Source: CAXMRP01 sp965216515
GTDB lineage: Bacteria > Pseudomonadota > Alphaproteobacteria > Rhizobiales > Afifellaceae
Reading direction: 5' to 3'
DNA length: 64,000 nt
Assembly: GCA_965216515.1 (NCBI GenBank)
Contig: OZ244173.1
Coordinates: 2,790,001-2,854,000, forward strand
Shown here piece by piece: positions 9,531 through 18,533 of this stretch; position 1 is the stretch's first letter; each line of letters starts with the position of its first letter. Both the position numbers and the translations under genes were made by a program. The notes beneath the pieces are model-generated. The model saw nothing but the letters and a program-made list of their open reading frames with translations. It was not told where the DNA came from and searched no databases.

Positions 9531-10408
9531 CGCCGCAGCCTCGGATTGAACTGATCGCGAACCTGGTCACCCACGATGTTGATCGCCACGATCAGGATGA
9601 TCAGTGCGACTCCGGGATAGACCGAAATCCAGTAGCGCCCGCTCATCATGTAGGGAAATCCGTTTGAGATGAGCATGCCGAGGGACGGCTCCGTAACGGG
9701 CAGGCCAAGGCCCAGAAAGCTGAGTGTCGCCTCAAGCGATATGGAGTTGGCGATCTGCACCGTCGCCACGACGATCAGTGGCGGCGTGCAGTTTGGCAGC
9801 AGGTGACGCAGAACCACGAGGCGCGTGGCCAGGGGTGTGGCGACCGCCGCTTCGATATAGTCCTTGCCGCGTTCCGCCTTGGCCGCACCATAAGCGGTTC
9901 TTGCGAAATAGGCATACTGGGCAGCCACCAGCGCGCCGATAAGTTGCGCCTTGCCCTGCCCCAGCAGCGCCACGATTACGAGCGCCAGCAGGATCGCCGG
10001 GAATGACAGTTGCAGGTCGACCAGCCGCATGATCAGCACCTCGACCCTGCCGCCGACATAGGCGGCCAGTATCCCAAGAGCTGTGCCGACGGTGAGCGAG
10101 ACAAACCCGGCGGCAAGTCCGATTTGGATGGAGATCCGCAGCCCGTAGAAAATCGCCGAAAGGAGGTCCCGCCCCTGCGGGTCGGTACCCAGGATGTGTG
10201 TGTACCCGCCAGATCCCACAAAGCCCGGCGGGCGGCGGCTGTCCATCAGGGAGAGGTTCGCCAGATCATAGGGATTCTGCGGCGAGACGAAGGAAGCGAA
10301 GAGCGCCAGCAGGATCATCAGCACCACGACGATCAGCGCAAAAACTGCGACCTTGTTCTCGCGGAATTCGGCCCAGAAAAGCCGAATTGGTGAACTTTGC
10401 CCGCTCAT
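9527..10408 (-). CDS. Peptide ABC transporter permease (OppC/DppC type)
   Basis: Inner-membrane subunit, 293 aa from the ATG at 10408 (MSGQSSPIRLFW), which overlaps the stop of the upstream permease gene as ATGA. The frame is open further upstream, but that extension is the antisense-like shadow of the neighbouring permease and has no membrane character. One N-terminal helix is followed by a long periplasmic loop with the family hallmark GTDPQGRDLLS. The BPD_transp_1 domain follows, with an EAA-like loop near EAAVATPLATRLVVLRHLLPN. About six membrane helices in all. Confidence 0.93.
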   Translation of the reverse strand: MSGQSSPIRLFWAEFRENKVAVFALIVVVLMILLALFASFVSPQNPYDLANLSLMDSRRPPGFVGSGGYTHILGTDPQGRDLLSAIFYGLRISIQIGLAAGFVSLTVGTALGILAAYVGGRVEVLIMRLVDLQLSFPAILLALVIVALLGQGKAQLIGALVAAQYAYFARTAYGAAKAERGKDYIEAAVATPLATRLVVLRHLLPNCTPPLIVVATVQIANSISLEATLSFLGLGLPVTEPSLGMLISNGFPYMMSGRYWISVYPGVALIILIVAINIVGDQVRDQFNPRLRR

Positions 10409-11379
10409 GCCGACACCCCGTGCCGCACGCGCGGATCGATCAGGGCAAAGACGAGATCGATCACGAAGTTGATTGTAACGAAGAGGAAGGCCACCAGGAT
10501 CAGGTAAGCAACCATGACCGGCCGGTCCAGCACGGCAATGCTGTCGATGATCAGCTTGCCCACACCGGGCCAGGAAAAGATCGTCTCGGTCACCACCGCA
10601 AAGGCGAGAGTCGAGCCCAGTTCGAGCCCGAATACCGTGATGATCGGAATGGAAATCAGCTTCAGCAGATGGCGCCGTAGGATCGTCCCCTCTGACAAGC
10701 CTGCGGCGCGGGCGAATTTGATGGTGTCGGTCAGCATGATCTCGCGTGTGCCGGCACGGGCAAGGCGGATCATCATGGCAAGTTTGAACAGCGCAAGATT
10801 GATGGCGGGCAAGATGATGTGAGAGAACCCGTCGAGCGTCGGAAAGGACCAATTGACACCCCAAATCTGAACCGTGTCACCCCGCCCGCCCGCGGGCAGC
10901 CAGCCGAGTTTCACGGCAAAGGTCAGGATCAGGATTAGTCCCACCCAGAAGGATGGGACCGAAAACCCCAGGACGGATACAGCCATGATGGTCTTGGCCA
11001 CCCAGCTTTCGGGTCGGTATCCTGCATAGATGCCAAGGGTGACCCCAATCGCCGTGGCAGAGATGACGGAAATCAGCACCAGTTCCAGCGTTGCGGGCAG
11101 GCGCCCGCCGATCAGTTCCAGCACCGGAATGTTGTAGACGAAAGACCGTCCCAGATCGCCCTGCAACAGGTTGCCGATGAAGATAAAATACTGCTCGTAA
11201 AGCGGCCGGTCGAGGCCGAGACGGCGGATCGCATCCTGGCGGATCTCATCGGTCGCCTCGGGCGGGATGACGATGTCGATGGGGTTGCCGATGGCGTAGA
11301 CGCCGCAGAAGACGATCACCGACATGACAGCCATGACGCCGACCGCCTGCAAAAACCGCTGGATGATAAAGCCGAGCAT
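10405..11379 (-). CDS. Peptide ABC transporter permease (OppB/DppB type)
   Basis: Inner-membrane subunit, 324 aa. The N-terminus MLGFIIQRFLQAVGVMAVMSV is typical of OppB. The periplasmic stretch GDLGRSFVYN and the EAA-type loop near FARAAGLSEGTILRRHLLK are diagnostic, as is the late GLELGSTLAFAVVTETIFSWPGVGKL segment. It is the first gene after the intergenic hairpin that separates it from the binding protein gene; it overlaps the next permease by four bases. Confidence 0.94.
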   Translation of the reverse strand: MLGFIIQRFLQAVGVMAVMSVIVFCGVYAIGNPIDIVIPPEATDEIRQDAIRRLGLDRPLYEQYFIFIGNLLQGDLGRSFVYNIPVLELIGGRLPATLELVLISVISATAIGVTLGIYAGYRPESWVAKTIMAVSVLGFSVPSFWVGLILILTFAVKLGWLPAGGRGDTVQIWGVNWSFPTLDGFSHIILPAINLALFKLAMMIRLARAGTREIMLTDTIKFARAAGLSEGTILRRHLLKLISIPIITVFGLELGSTLAFAVVTETIFSWPGVGKLIIDSIAVLDRPVMVAYLILVAFLFVTINFVIDLVFALIDPRVRHGVSA

Positions 11380-11400
11380 CGCCTGTCCCTATGCCTTAAG

Positions 11401-11440
11401 AAAAGGGCCGGGCGGCGTCACAGCAGCCCGGCCCTCTTTT
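11401..11440 (-). terminator. Hairpin between binding-protein gene and permease genes
   Basis: GGGCCGGGC (11405-11413) pairs perfectly with GCCCGGCCC (11426-11434) around a 12-base loop, flanked by AAAA on the left and CTTTT on the right, so it could end transcription in either direction. It lies 13 bases past the stop of the binding-protein gene and before the permease genes. Such leaky hairpins are common in ABC operons and let the binding protein be made in excess of the membrane complex. Confidence 0.75.
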
Positions 11441-11452
11441 CTTACATTCGCA

Positions 11453-13039
11453 TCAGGATGCGGGCTTGATGAAGAAAGCCAATGTGTCTTCGTCAAAGCG
11501 TGGATTGAATTCCAGCATGCCCGCCTTGGCACCCCAGACCGTCTGAAGCTGCACCAGAGAGATGTAGGCCTTGTCTGCCATCACCTTCTCCATTGCTTCC
11601 TCGTAGGTCGCGCGGCGCTGATCCGGGTCCATCATCGTGGCGCCGGTCTGCAGCAGCTGGTCCACATCGTCATTCTTGTATTGGATGCGGTTGAAGGCGC
11701 CCAACTTGACATCCGGATTGTTGGAGTGCGCCAAGCCGCCCAGTGTATAGGACGCCTCACCGGTCAGCGTGCCCCAACCGTTCATGAACATCGAGTATTC
11801 CAGCCGGGCCTGGGCGGGAAAGTAGACGGTCTTGGAGATGGCGTTGACGTTGGTCTTGATGCCCACCTGCGTCAGCATCTGGCCCAGCCCCTGACAGATG
11901 GCGCCATCGCCCGGCAGGCGGTCGGCTGTGCAGAAAAGGTCCACCTCAAAGCCGTCGGGATAGCCTGCCTCGGTCAGCAGTTCCTTGGCCTTGGCGGGGT
12001 TGTACTCCGGCATCGGGATGTCCTCCGAGGAGCCGAAGAAACCCGGAGGCATCATCTGGTTGGCGGGCTTGCCCAGACCTTCCAGCACAATCTCGACCAT
12101 TGTAGCGCGGTCGATGGCGTGGTCGATGGCCTGGCGCACCTTCAGATCGCGGAAGGGATTGTCATCTAGGTCCGAACCGTCAATTGCGCGCACCAGCGGC
12201 GTGTCCTCGCGCTGATCGAGTTGCAGGTTCATGATGTAGACGGAGTCGCCCTTGATGGCGTCGATTTTCGGGTCCCTCTCAAGCGCAAGATAGTCCACGG
12301 ATGAGACATAGTTGACGACGTCGACCTGACCGGCCTTCAGCGCAGCGAGACGGGAACTGTCATTCGGGATTTCCTTGCGGATTACCTTTTCCCAGGCGCC
12401 CTTGCCGCGCCAGTAGTCGTCGTTCCGCTCCAACACCAGGTCGCCCTTCGGCTCCCAGCTGACATATTTGTAGGGGCCGGTCCCGATGGTCGCGGCACCG
12501 GAGTTGAAGCCCTCGGCTGCTGTTTCGGGTGTGGAATAGTCCGCCGCCGCTTCGGAAGAGACGATGAAGAGACGGATGAAATCATTGGGCAGCGTCGCGG
12601 CCTGCCCGTTGGTGTGGATGTGGATCGTGTGCGGATCGATGATGTCGACACCGGCAACGCGTCGCACATAGATCGTTGTTGTGGTGGGCCCCGATACGAC
12701 CGGGATACGCTCGATGGAAAACTTCACATCCTCAGCGTCAAAGTCGGATCCATCGTGGAACTTCACGCCCTGGCGCAGCTTGAATTCCCAGGTGTCCTCG
12801 TCCACCGGTGCCCAGCTTGTTGCGAGCCCCGGCTCGATCTGGAGATCGGTGCCGGACCAAACCAGCGTATCGAAGATGTGCTTGGCCGCCTCAGCGTGCG
12901 GGCCAAGCGCAGAGAAATGCGGATCCATCGATTCAGGCCCGCCGCGGACGCCCATCGTCAGCGTCTGCGCCGAGGCAGCCCCGGCTGCGATCAGGCCCAG
13001 CGCGACGGCTAGCGGTCCTAGGAAACAAGGGTATTTCAT
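11453..13039 (-). CDS. Peptide ABC transporter substrate-binding protein (SBP_bac_5)
   Basis: Periplasmic receptor of the importer, 528 aa from the ATG at 13039. A signal peptide is clear (MKYPCFLGPLAVALGLIAAGAASA, cleavage after ASA). Family features include the segment RGGPESMDPHFSALGPHAEAAKHIFD, the WEFKLRQGVKFHDGSDFDAEDV motif and GTGPYKYVSWEPKGDLVLERND. A longer frame upstream to 13111 lacks signal-peptide character and is rejected. It is divergent from the MarR-type regulator at 13204, with a shared 164-base promoter region, so that regulator is the likely controller. Confidence 0.95.
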   Translation of the reverse strand: MKYPCFLGPLAVALGLIAAGAASAQTLTMGVRGGPESMDPHFSALGPHAEAAKHIFDTLVWSGTDLQIEPGLATSWAPVDEDTWEFKLRQGVKFHDGSDFDAEDVKFSIERIPVVSGPTTTTIYVRRVAGVDIIDPHTIHIHTNGQAATLPNDFIRLFIVSSEAAADYSTPETAAEGFNSGAATIGTGPYKYVSWEPKGDLVLERNDDYWRGKGAWEKVIRKEIPNDSSRLAALKAGQVDVVNYVSSVDYLALERDPKIDAIKGDSVYIMNLQLDQREDTPLVRAIDGSDLDDNPFRDLKVRQAIDHAIDRATMVEIVLEGLGKPANQMMPPGFFGSSEDIPMPEYNPAKAKELLTEAGYPDGFEVDLFCTADRLPGDGAICQGLGQMLTQVGIKTNVNAISKTVYFPAQARLEYSMFMNGWGTLTGEASYTLGGLAHSNNPDVKLGAFNRIQYKNDDVDQLLQTGATMMDPDQRRATYEEAMEKVMADKAYISLVQLQTVWGAKAGMLEFNPRFDEDTLAFFIKPAS

Positions 13040-13203
13040 GATCTTCCCTTCCCGTTTGTGGAAGGGGCAGCAGGCCCCATTCCGTTGGCATTGATTTGCT
13101 TTTTGTCCCATTTGGAACTTGCTTTTCCAGCATGTGCCAACATAAGGTGCCAGTCAAGTTCAATTTGGAACTCATCGCCCCAGACCCAAGGGATTTGCAA
13201 CGA

Positions 13204-13770
13204 ATGCCAGATCCACAGAACACGCGTGAAGAAGATTTCGGCGCGCTGGACAAAAGGGAAGCCCCCGACATGCTGGAGGCCAAGCTCTGGGCGAATCCCT
13301 GTCCCTTTACCTTCCGAATCAACTATCTCGCGCTGCTCTACAATACCCCGCTTTATAGCTGGATCAGCGATCAGTATGGACTGAAGCGGCCCGAATATGT
13401 GGTGCTCTACTCGCTGGCCCTCGCCGACGGTGGCAGCGCGCGGGACGTGTCGCGCACCTCAGGCTTCCCCAAGAATACGCTCAGCCGTGCCATCAAGCGG
13501 CTTGAAAGGATCGGCCTGATCAAGGCGCGCAGCAAGGCCCCCGGCGGCGGCCGCCGGCAAGCGCTGTATCTGTCGGACAAGGGCTGGGCGCTTTTCAACG
13601 AAACGCGGCCGGCTTTCGAGGCGCAGGAAAAACGGATGCTCAATGCACTGTCTCAGGGGGAACGTCAGATGCTTTTTGAGCTCATGTCAAAGGTTGTGTT
13701 GGACGCGCAGGAGTGGGCCGGTGATCTGCCCTGTGAGGCACTGACAAGGAAGGAAGGGGCGCAGCGATGA
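13204..13770 (+). CDS. MarR-family winged-helix transcriptional regulator
   Basis: 188 aa from the ATG at 13204; the upstream extension of 36 codons runs through the divergent promoter and has no family similarity. The winged-helix part covers about residues 55-130 here: GGSARDVSRTSGFPKNTLSR is the HTH, followed by LERIGLIKARSKAPGGGRRQ, which reads as the wing. The stop overlaps the next gene by four bases, so the regulator heads the operon 13204-18533 and sits opposite the peptide importer. Inference: a ligand derived from the imported compound relieves repression of both transcription units. Confidence 0.88.
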   Translation: MPDPQNTREEDFGALDKREAPDMLEAKLWANPCPFTFRINYLALLYNTPLYSWISDQYGLKRPEYVVLYSLALADGGSARDVSRTSGFPKNTLSRAIKRLERIGLIKARSKAPGGGRRQALYLSDKGWALFNETRPAFEAQEKRMLNALSQGERQMLFELMSKVVLDAQEWAGDLPCEALTRKEGAQR

Positions 13771-14483
13771 AAGTGGCCGAGATGAACTGGCGCGACGTTG
13801 AGGCGGCCGCGGCGCGCGATCCGCGTTGCATCCTGCCCATCGGGTCGACGGAACAGCACGCGCAGCTTTCCCTTTGCGTCGATCTGATCCTGGCGGAAAA
13901 GGTGGCCGCCGACGCGGCCGATCCGTTGGGCATCCCGGTCTTTCCGGCGATACCCTATGGGTTGGCCCCCTATTTCAACGCCTACCCCGGCACGATCTGC
14001 CTGCGGGTTGAAACCCTGCTGGCGGTCGTGCGCGATGTCGTCGCTTCGCTGCGCCGCTCCGGCTTTCGGCAAATTCTGATCGTGAATGGCCACGGTGGGA
14101 ACAATCCCGTTGGCGCGCTCGCACAGGAATTGATGGCGGAGTATGGCGACATCTCCATCAAGTTCCACAACTGGTGGAACGCGCCGGAAACGTGGGCCAA
14201 GGCGCAGGCCATCGACAGGACCGGCTCGCACGCCAACTGGATGGAGAATTTCCCCTGGACGCGGCTGGCCCATGCGCCTGCACCGGAGGGTGAAAAACCC
14301 ATGGTGGACATGGCCCTGATGAAAGCCTCGCCTCCCGGCATGGCGCGGGATATCTTGGGCGACGGAACCTTTGGCGGCCCTTGGCAGCGCCCGGATGACG
14401 AAATGCTGGCCCTTTGGGACGTTGGCGTGCGGGAAGTTCGTGAGGCGCTGGAGTTTCCGAGGCTGGCCCCCGGGGACCTGTGA
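13767..14483 (+). CDS. Creatininase-family amidohydrolase
   Basis: 238 aa. The motif PIGSTEQHAQLSLCVDLIL carries the Glu, His and Asp metal ligands (Glu29, His31, Asp39), and ILIVNGHGGNNPVG is the second signature of the family. In canonical creatininases the first motif reads EQHGPHLPLGTD; here the Glu-to-Asp spacing is one residue shorter, so this belongs to a side branch and need not act on creatinine. Expected chemistry is metal-dependent hydrolysis of a cyclic or linear amide. It is coupled to the regulator before it (ATGA overlap) and the reductase after it. Gene context suggests a catabolic step on the compound taken up by the adjacent importer. Confidence 0.88.
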   Translation: MKVAEMNWRDVEAAAARDPRCILPIGSTEQHAQLSLCVDLILAEKVAADAADPLGIPVFPAIPYGLAPYFNAYPGTICLRVETLLAVVRDVVASLRRSGFRQILIVNGHGGNNPVGALAQELMAEYGDISIKFHNWWNAPETWAKAQAIDRTGSHANWMENFPWTRLAHAPAPEGEKPMVDMALMKASPPGMARDILGDGTFGGPWQRPDDEMLALWDVGVREVREALEFPRLAPGDL

Positions 14484-15502
14484 TGCGGGACGAACTTCTG
14501 ATCTGGGGCGCCGGCGCGATCGGCGGCATTCTGGGCGCCTACTGGGCACGCGCCGGTTATCCGGTGGTGATGGTCGACATCGTGCCGGAGCATGTGGAGG
14601 CTTGCCGCACGAAGGGCCTGCTGATCGAGGGACCGGTTGAGGAATTCACGCAGGTGGTGCCATGCGCCACGCCTGATGAACTGGCCGGTACCTTTAGCCG
14701 GGTCGTTCTTGCCGTCAAAGCGCAGGCAACGGAAGGGGCAGTAAAGGCCTTGCTTCCGCATCTGGCGCAGGACAGCTACATTCTCTCAGCCCAAAATGGC
14801 CTGAACGAAAAGACCATCGCAGATATTGCCGGGCCAGAGCGGACCATGGGGGCCTTCGTAAACTACGGCGCGGACTGGATCGGGCCGGGCCGCATTCTGT
14901 TCGGTAATCGCGGTGCTGTGGTCGTGGGCGAAATCGACGGCGCCATTCGCCCCCGTTCGGAACAGATGCACAGGCTCTTGCAGGTCTTTGAACCTGACGC
15001 GGTCCTCACCACGGATATCTGGGCCTACCTCTGGGGCAAGCTAGGTTATGGCGCCATGCTTTTCGCAACCGCCCTGACCACCGACAGTATGAAGACGAAT
15101 TTCGCCGATCCGGCCCGCGGCCCCGCGCTGATTGGACTGGCCCGCGAAGTGATGCGCACAGCCGTCGCCGAGGGGGTGGATCCAAAGCCCTTCAACGGGT
15201 TCCAACCTTCCGCCTTCATGCCCGGCGCCCCCGAGGCGGCAGCGCTGCAAAGCATCGCCGATCTGGCCGTGTTCAATTCCAAAACCGCCAAGACACACAC
15301 CGGCATCTACCGCGATCTGGCGGTACGCAAGCGCAAGACCGAGGTTGATCCGCAGGTGGGAACCGTCGCCGAGATCGCCGCGTCGCACGGTATCGACACA
15401 CCCCTACTGCGCCGTCTGGTCGAGTTGATCCACGATATCGAAGAAGGCCGCCGCGAGATGTCCGCCGATACGTTCCACGAACTGACAAAGGTGATCCGAT
15501 GA
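14483..15502 (+). CDS. 2-dehydropantoate 2-reductase family (PanE/ApbA) oxidoreductase
   Basis: 339 aa from the ATG at 14483, overlapping the preceding TGA (TGATG). The N-terminal Rossmann motif IWGAGAIGGILGAYWARAG fits NADP binding, and VVLAVKAQATEG carries the lysine seen in PanE active sites. The C-terminal helical domain contains the segment KLGYGAMLFATALT. Because it sits in a catabolic operon with a creatininase homologue, an SDR and an M20 peptidase, I infer that it is a ketopantoate-reductase-like enzyme acting on another 2-keto or 2-hydroxy acid, not the biosynthetic PanE. The stop overlaps the SDR start by four bases. Confidence 0.87.
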   Translation: MRDELLIWGAGAIGGILGAYWARAGYPVVMVDIVPEHVEACRTKGLLIEGPVEEFTQVVPCATPDELAGTFSRVVLAVKAQATEGAVKALLPHLAQDSYILSAQNGLNEKTIADIAGPERTMGAFVNYGADWIGPGRILFGNRGAVVVGEIDGAIRPRSEQMHRLLQVFEPDAVLTTDIWAYLWGKLGYGAMLFATALTTDSMKTNFADPARGPALIGLAREVMRTAVAEGVDPKPFNGFQPSAFMPGAPEAAALQSIADLAVFNSKTAKTHTGIYRDLAVRKRKTEVDPQVGTVAEIAASHGIDTPLLRRLVELIHDIEEGRREMSADTFHELTKVIR

Positions 15503-16242
15503 CCGTCCGCACGGCCCTTGTGACCGGTGTCGTTGGCGGCATCGGTGCCGCCATCGCCGCGCGGCTGGCGGCGGACGGGGCGCGGGTTGTCGTCTGCGAT
15601 CTGCCCGGTGAGGCGCTTGATGCGAGGGGCAAGACGTTGGGCCTGCCGACCATTGCGGCCGATCTGGGCAACCCCGCATCGGTCAGGGAAATGAACGCCC
15701 GGATCGTCGCCGATCATGGGGCACGCGACATACTGGTGAATGCCGCGGGCGGTGTGCGGGGGTTGGTGGGCACGCCGCTGGAAGAGGTCGATCCCGACGC
15801 CTGGCACAGCATTTTCGCAGCCAACGTCGATGCATCGCTTTATCTGGCCCAGGCCCTGGTCCCCGCCATGAAAGAGAAGGGCTGGGGCCGGATCATCACG
15901 ATCAGTTCCGGCGCGGGGCTCAGGCCCAGCCTGACGGGGATTCACGCTTATACGGCGGCCAAGCACGCGCTGGTGGGCCTCACCAAGCAACTGAGCCTGG
16001 AGCTAGCCCGGCATGGCATCACAGTGAATTCCATTGCGCCTGGTTTCATCCTGTCGAACCCCGCGACCGAGCGGCAGTGGGCCGCCTACGGTCCCGAAGG
16101 GCAAGCGCAGCTCATCAACCGCATCCACACCCGCCGCCTTGGCGCGCCGGAGGATATCGCCGCCGCCGCCGCCTTTCTTACCTCGGAAGAGGCAAGCTGG
16201 ATCACGGCGCAGATTCTGAGCGTCGATGGCGGCGTCACCTGA
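15499..16242 (+). CDS. SDR-family NAD(P)-dependent oxidoreductase (FabG-like)
   Basis: 247 aa, classical short-chain dehydrogenase. The cofactor motif is TGVVGGIGAAIAARLA, followed by the NxAG element (LVNAAGG). The catalytic Ser is in ISSGAGLRPS, with Tyr and Lys in YTAAKHAL. The C-terminus SWITAQILSVDGGVT is typical of FabG relatives. It probably oxidises a hydroxyl produced or consumed by the neighbouring PanE-like enzyme (inference). Twelve bases separate it from the M20 gene, with an AGGAGG-like site (CCGGAGG). Confidence 0.93.
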   Translation: MTVRTALVTGVVGGIGAAIAARLAADGARVVVCDLPGEALDARGKTLGLPTIAADLGNPASVREMNARIVADHGARDILVNAAGGVRGLVGTPLEEVDPDAWHSIFAANVDASLYLAQALVPAMKEKGWGRIITISSGAGLRPSLTGIHAYTAAKHALVGLTKQLSLELARHGITVNSIAPGFILSNPATERQWAAYGPEGQAQLINRIHTRRLGAPEDIAAAAAFLTSEEASWITAQILSVDGGVT

Positions 16243-16254
16243 ACCGGAGGCCTT

Positions 16255-17667
16255 ATGACCGATCCCGTTCTTGCCCATGCAATCAAACACACGCCCGCGC
16301 TGATCGAGGCGCTGAAGACGCTGGTGGCCTGCCCGTCCGTCGGGGCGGATCCCGCCATGGCGCAGGGTATGGAGGCGGCCCGCAATCTGATCGAGGTGCG
16401 GCTCGATGCGATGGGGTTTCGGAACCGCCGGAGGCTGACCCCCGCCGACGGCAGCGGGCAACCGGCGATCTACGCCGAGCGAATGGACGCACCGCGCAAG
16501 CCGACCATCCTTGTTTACGCCCATTACGACGTGCAGCCGCCCGATCCGCTGCACAAATGGGAAACGCCCCCCTTTGAGCCGGTCGAGCGGGATCAGCGGC
16601 TCTACGGCCGCGGTATCTCCGACGACAAGGGGCCGATGATGATTGCGCTCGACACGCTCGCCGCCTTCGTTGCGGTAGATGGTGCGTTGCCGGTGAACGT
16701 AAAGCTGTTGATCGAAGGGGAAGAGGAAACCGGCTCTCCTTCCCTACCCGGTATTCTCAAGACCCACCGGAATCTGTTGGCCGCCGATGCGGTCCTGTCG
16801 GCCGATGGCGCGCGGTGGCGGCCTGATCTCGTGGCGCTCAATGTCGGCTCACGCGGAACCGCGGGGTTTGAGGTCCGGCTGCAGACCGCCGCGCAGGATC
16901 TCCATTCCGGGCGTTATGGCGGGATCGTCGCCAACCCGTTGCACGAACTGTCCCGCCTGATCGCCCGCCTGCACGATGAGAAGGGCCGTATCGCCGCGCC
17001 CGGATTTTATGACGGTGTCGCAGAACCTACGGAGGCGGAGCGCCAGGAAATTGCCGCGATCCCCTACGATGAGGCGGCCGCATTCGAAGCGATTGGAGCC
17101 GTCCCGCACGGGGAAGCTGGCTATTGCACCCTTGAAAGGCTTTGGCTTCGCCCGGCGGTGGACGTGAACGGGATGTGGGGCGGCTATACCGGGGCGGGCT
17201 CCAAGACGGTGATCCCGAATGAGGCCACTGCCAAACTCACCATGCGGTTGGTGCGGGGACAGGATCCGCAGGCCGCGAAAAAAGCCGTGATCGACCACCT
17301 GAAACGTCATCTGCCCGAAGGTGCGACGTTGGAGACATCGGGCGATCGCGGCGCTTCGGGGGCCTACACGGTGCCCCCGGATCATCCCCTGCTGACGGCG
17401 GCAAGCAACGCACTGGAATCCACCACCGGCAAGACACCGCTGAAGGTGCGCATCGGGGCCTCCCTCCCCCTGACAGAGTTCGTAAGCCGCATCCTGGGCC
17501 TCGATACGATAATGTTCTCCTTTGCGCTCTCAGACGAGAACTTCCATGCGCCGAACGAATTCTTCCGGCTCGGCAGCATCACCGACGGGCTCGCCGCCTG
17601 GGTCCGCATCGTACGTGAGATCGCGGCGATCGATCCCGCCGAATTCGCGCCCTACCGGCCCAAGTGA
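16255..17667 (+). CDS. M20-family metallopeptidase / dipeptidase
   Basis: 470 aa zinc enzyme of the M20 (ArgE/DapE/CPG2/carnosinase-like) family. Metal and catalytic residues are visible in YAHYDVQPPDP (His and catalytic Asp), GRGISDDKGP (bridging Asp) and EGEEETGSPS (catalytic Glu plus ligand). The dimerisation domain lies about residues 200-360. It hydrolyses a peptide or N-acyl amino acid, which fits its place in an operon opposite a peptide importer. Its stop overlaps the start of the exporter gene. Confidence 0.93.
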   Translation: MTDPVLAHAIKHTPALIEALKTLVACPSVGADPAMAQGMEAARNLIEVRLDAMGFRNRRRLTPADGSGQPAIYAERMDAPRKPTILVYAHYDVQPPDPLHKWETPPFEPVERDQRLYGRGISDDKGPMMIALDTLAAFVAVDGALPVNVKLLIEGEEETGSPSLPGILKTHRNLLAADAVLSADGARWRPDLVALNVGSRGTAGFEVRLQTAAQDLHSGRYGGIVANPLHELSRLIARLHDEKGRIAAPGFYDGVAEPTEAERQEIAAIPYDEAAAFEAIGAVPHGEAGYCTLERLWLRPAVDVNGMWGGYTGAGSKTVIPNEATAKLTMRLVRGQDPQAAKKAVIDHLKRHLPEGATLETSGDRGASGAYTVPPDHPLLTAASNALESTTGKTPLKVRIGASLPLTEFVSRILGLDTIMFSFALSDENFHAPNEFFRLGSITDGLAAWVRIVREIAAIDPAEFAPYRPK

Positions 17668-18533
17668 AAATTACCGCGCCCGTTGACAACCGGCGCGGAG
17701 CCGCCCTTCTGGTGGCCGCTGCGGGGGTCTTTACCGCCGATGTAACGGTCCTGCGCTATCTCAGCCCCGAGGTGCCCTTCGGCCAGATCATCTTTTTCCG
17801 ATCGCTCTCGCAACTGCTGATCGTGGCGCTTTGGATCGGGACGCGGTCCGGGTTGAAATACGGCTCGCCCCGATGGCGCATGCTGGTGCTGCGCGGACTG
17901 ACCAGTCTTGTCTGCTGGTGGCTCTACTACGCAAGCTTTCAGGTGCTTGACCTGGCGCTTGCCTCCACCCTTACTTTCACCACCTCGCTCTTTGTCGTGG
18001 TCATGGCTCCCTTCGTCCTCAGCGAAAGGATTGGCTGGACACGCGGTTTCACCACCCTGTTCGGATTCCTCGGGGTCGTGCTAGCCAGCGGCGCCACGGG
18101 CCTGCATGTGGAACCGGGTGTCTTGCTGGGCCTCGGCTCGGCCTTCGCGGCGGCGATCCTGATATTTCAGAATCGCGTCCTGGCACGGACCGAGCAGACG
18201 GCAACCATCATGTTCTGGATCGGGCTTGTTGCCACCCTGGGCACGGCACCGGGCGCTGCCCTCAGCTGGACCGCAGTCAGTCTTCCGGACCTCGCCATCC
18301 TGGCGCTTGCGGGCACTTTGGCGACACTGGGCATGCTGCTGACGGTGGAGGCCTACCGGTTTGGTGAGGTCTCCGCCCTTGCCCCCTTTCCCTATGCCCG
18401 TATCCTGTTCGCGCTTGGCGCGGGCTATTTCCTTTTCTCCGAAACGATCGACGCAGTTGAGCTGGTTGGCGCCGGGGTGATCGTGGTCTGCGGACTTCTG
18501 GCCAGCGAACGCAGGCGGCCCTTGCCGCTGTAA
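17664..18533 (+). CDS. EamA/DMT-superfamily transporter
   Basis: 289 aa, GTG start inside the preceding stop (GTGA overlap). About ten hydrophobic segments in two EamA repeats; the first repeat ends near LERIGWTRGFTTLFGFLGVVLASGA and the second near FLFSETIDAVELVGAGVIVVCGLL. Members export amino acids, metabolites or drugs. As the last gene of the catabolic operon it may export an end product or prevent intermediate overload (inference). Confidence 0.9.
   Translation: MKITAPVDNRRGAALLVAAAGVFTADVTVLRYLSPEVPFGQIIFFRSLSQLLIVALWIGTRSGLKYGSPRWRMLVLRGLTSLVCWWLYYASFQVLDLALASTLTFTTSLFVVVMAPFVLSERIGWTRGFTTLFGFLGVVLASGATGLHVEPGVLLGLGSAFAAAILIFQNRVLARTEQTATIMFWIGLVATLGTAPGAALSWTAVSLPDLAILALAGTLATLGMLLTVEAYRFGEVSALAPFPYARILFALGAGYFLFSETIDAVELVGAGVIVVCGLLASERRRPLPL

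Noticed and set aside
10409..10864. Upstream extension of the first oppC frame
   Set aside because: It lies inside oppB, is His/Arg/Asp-rich with no membrane character, and the ATG at 10408 overlaps the oppB stop as ATGA.
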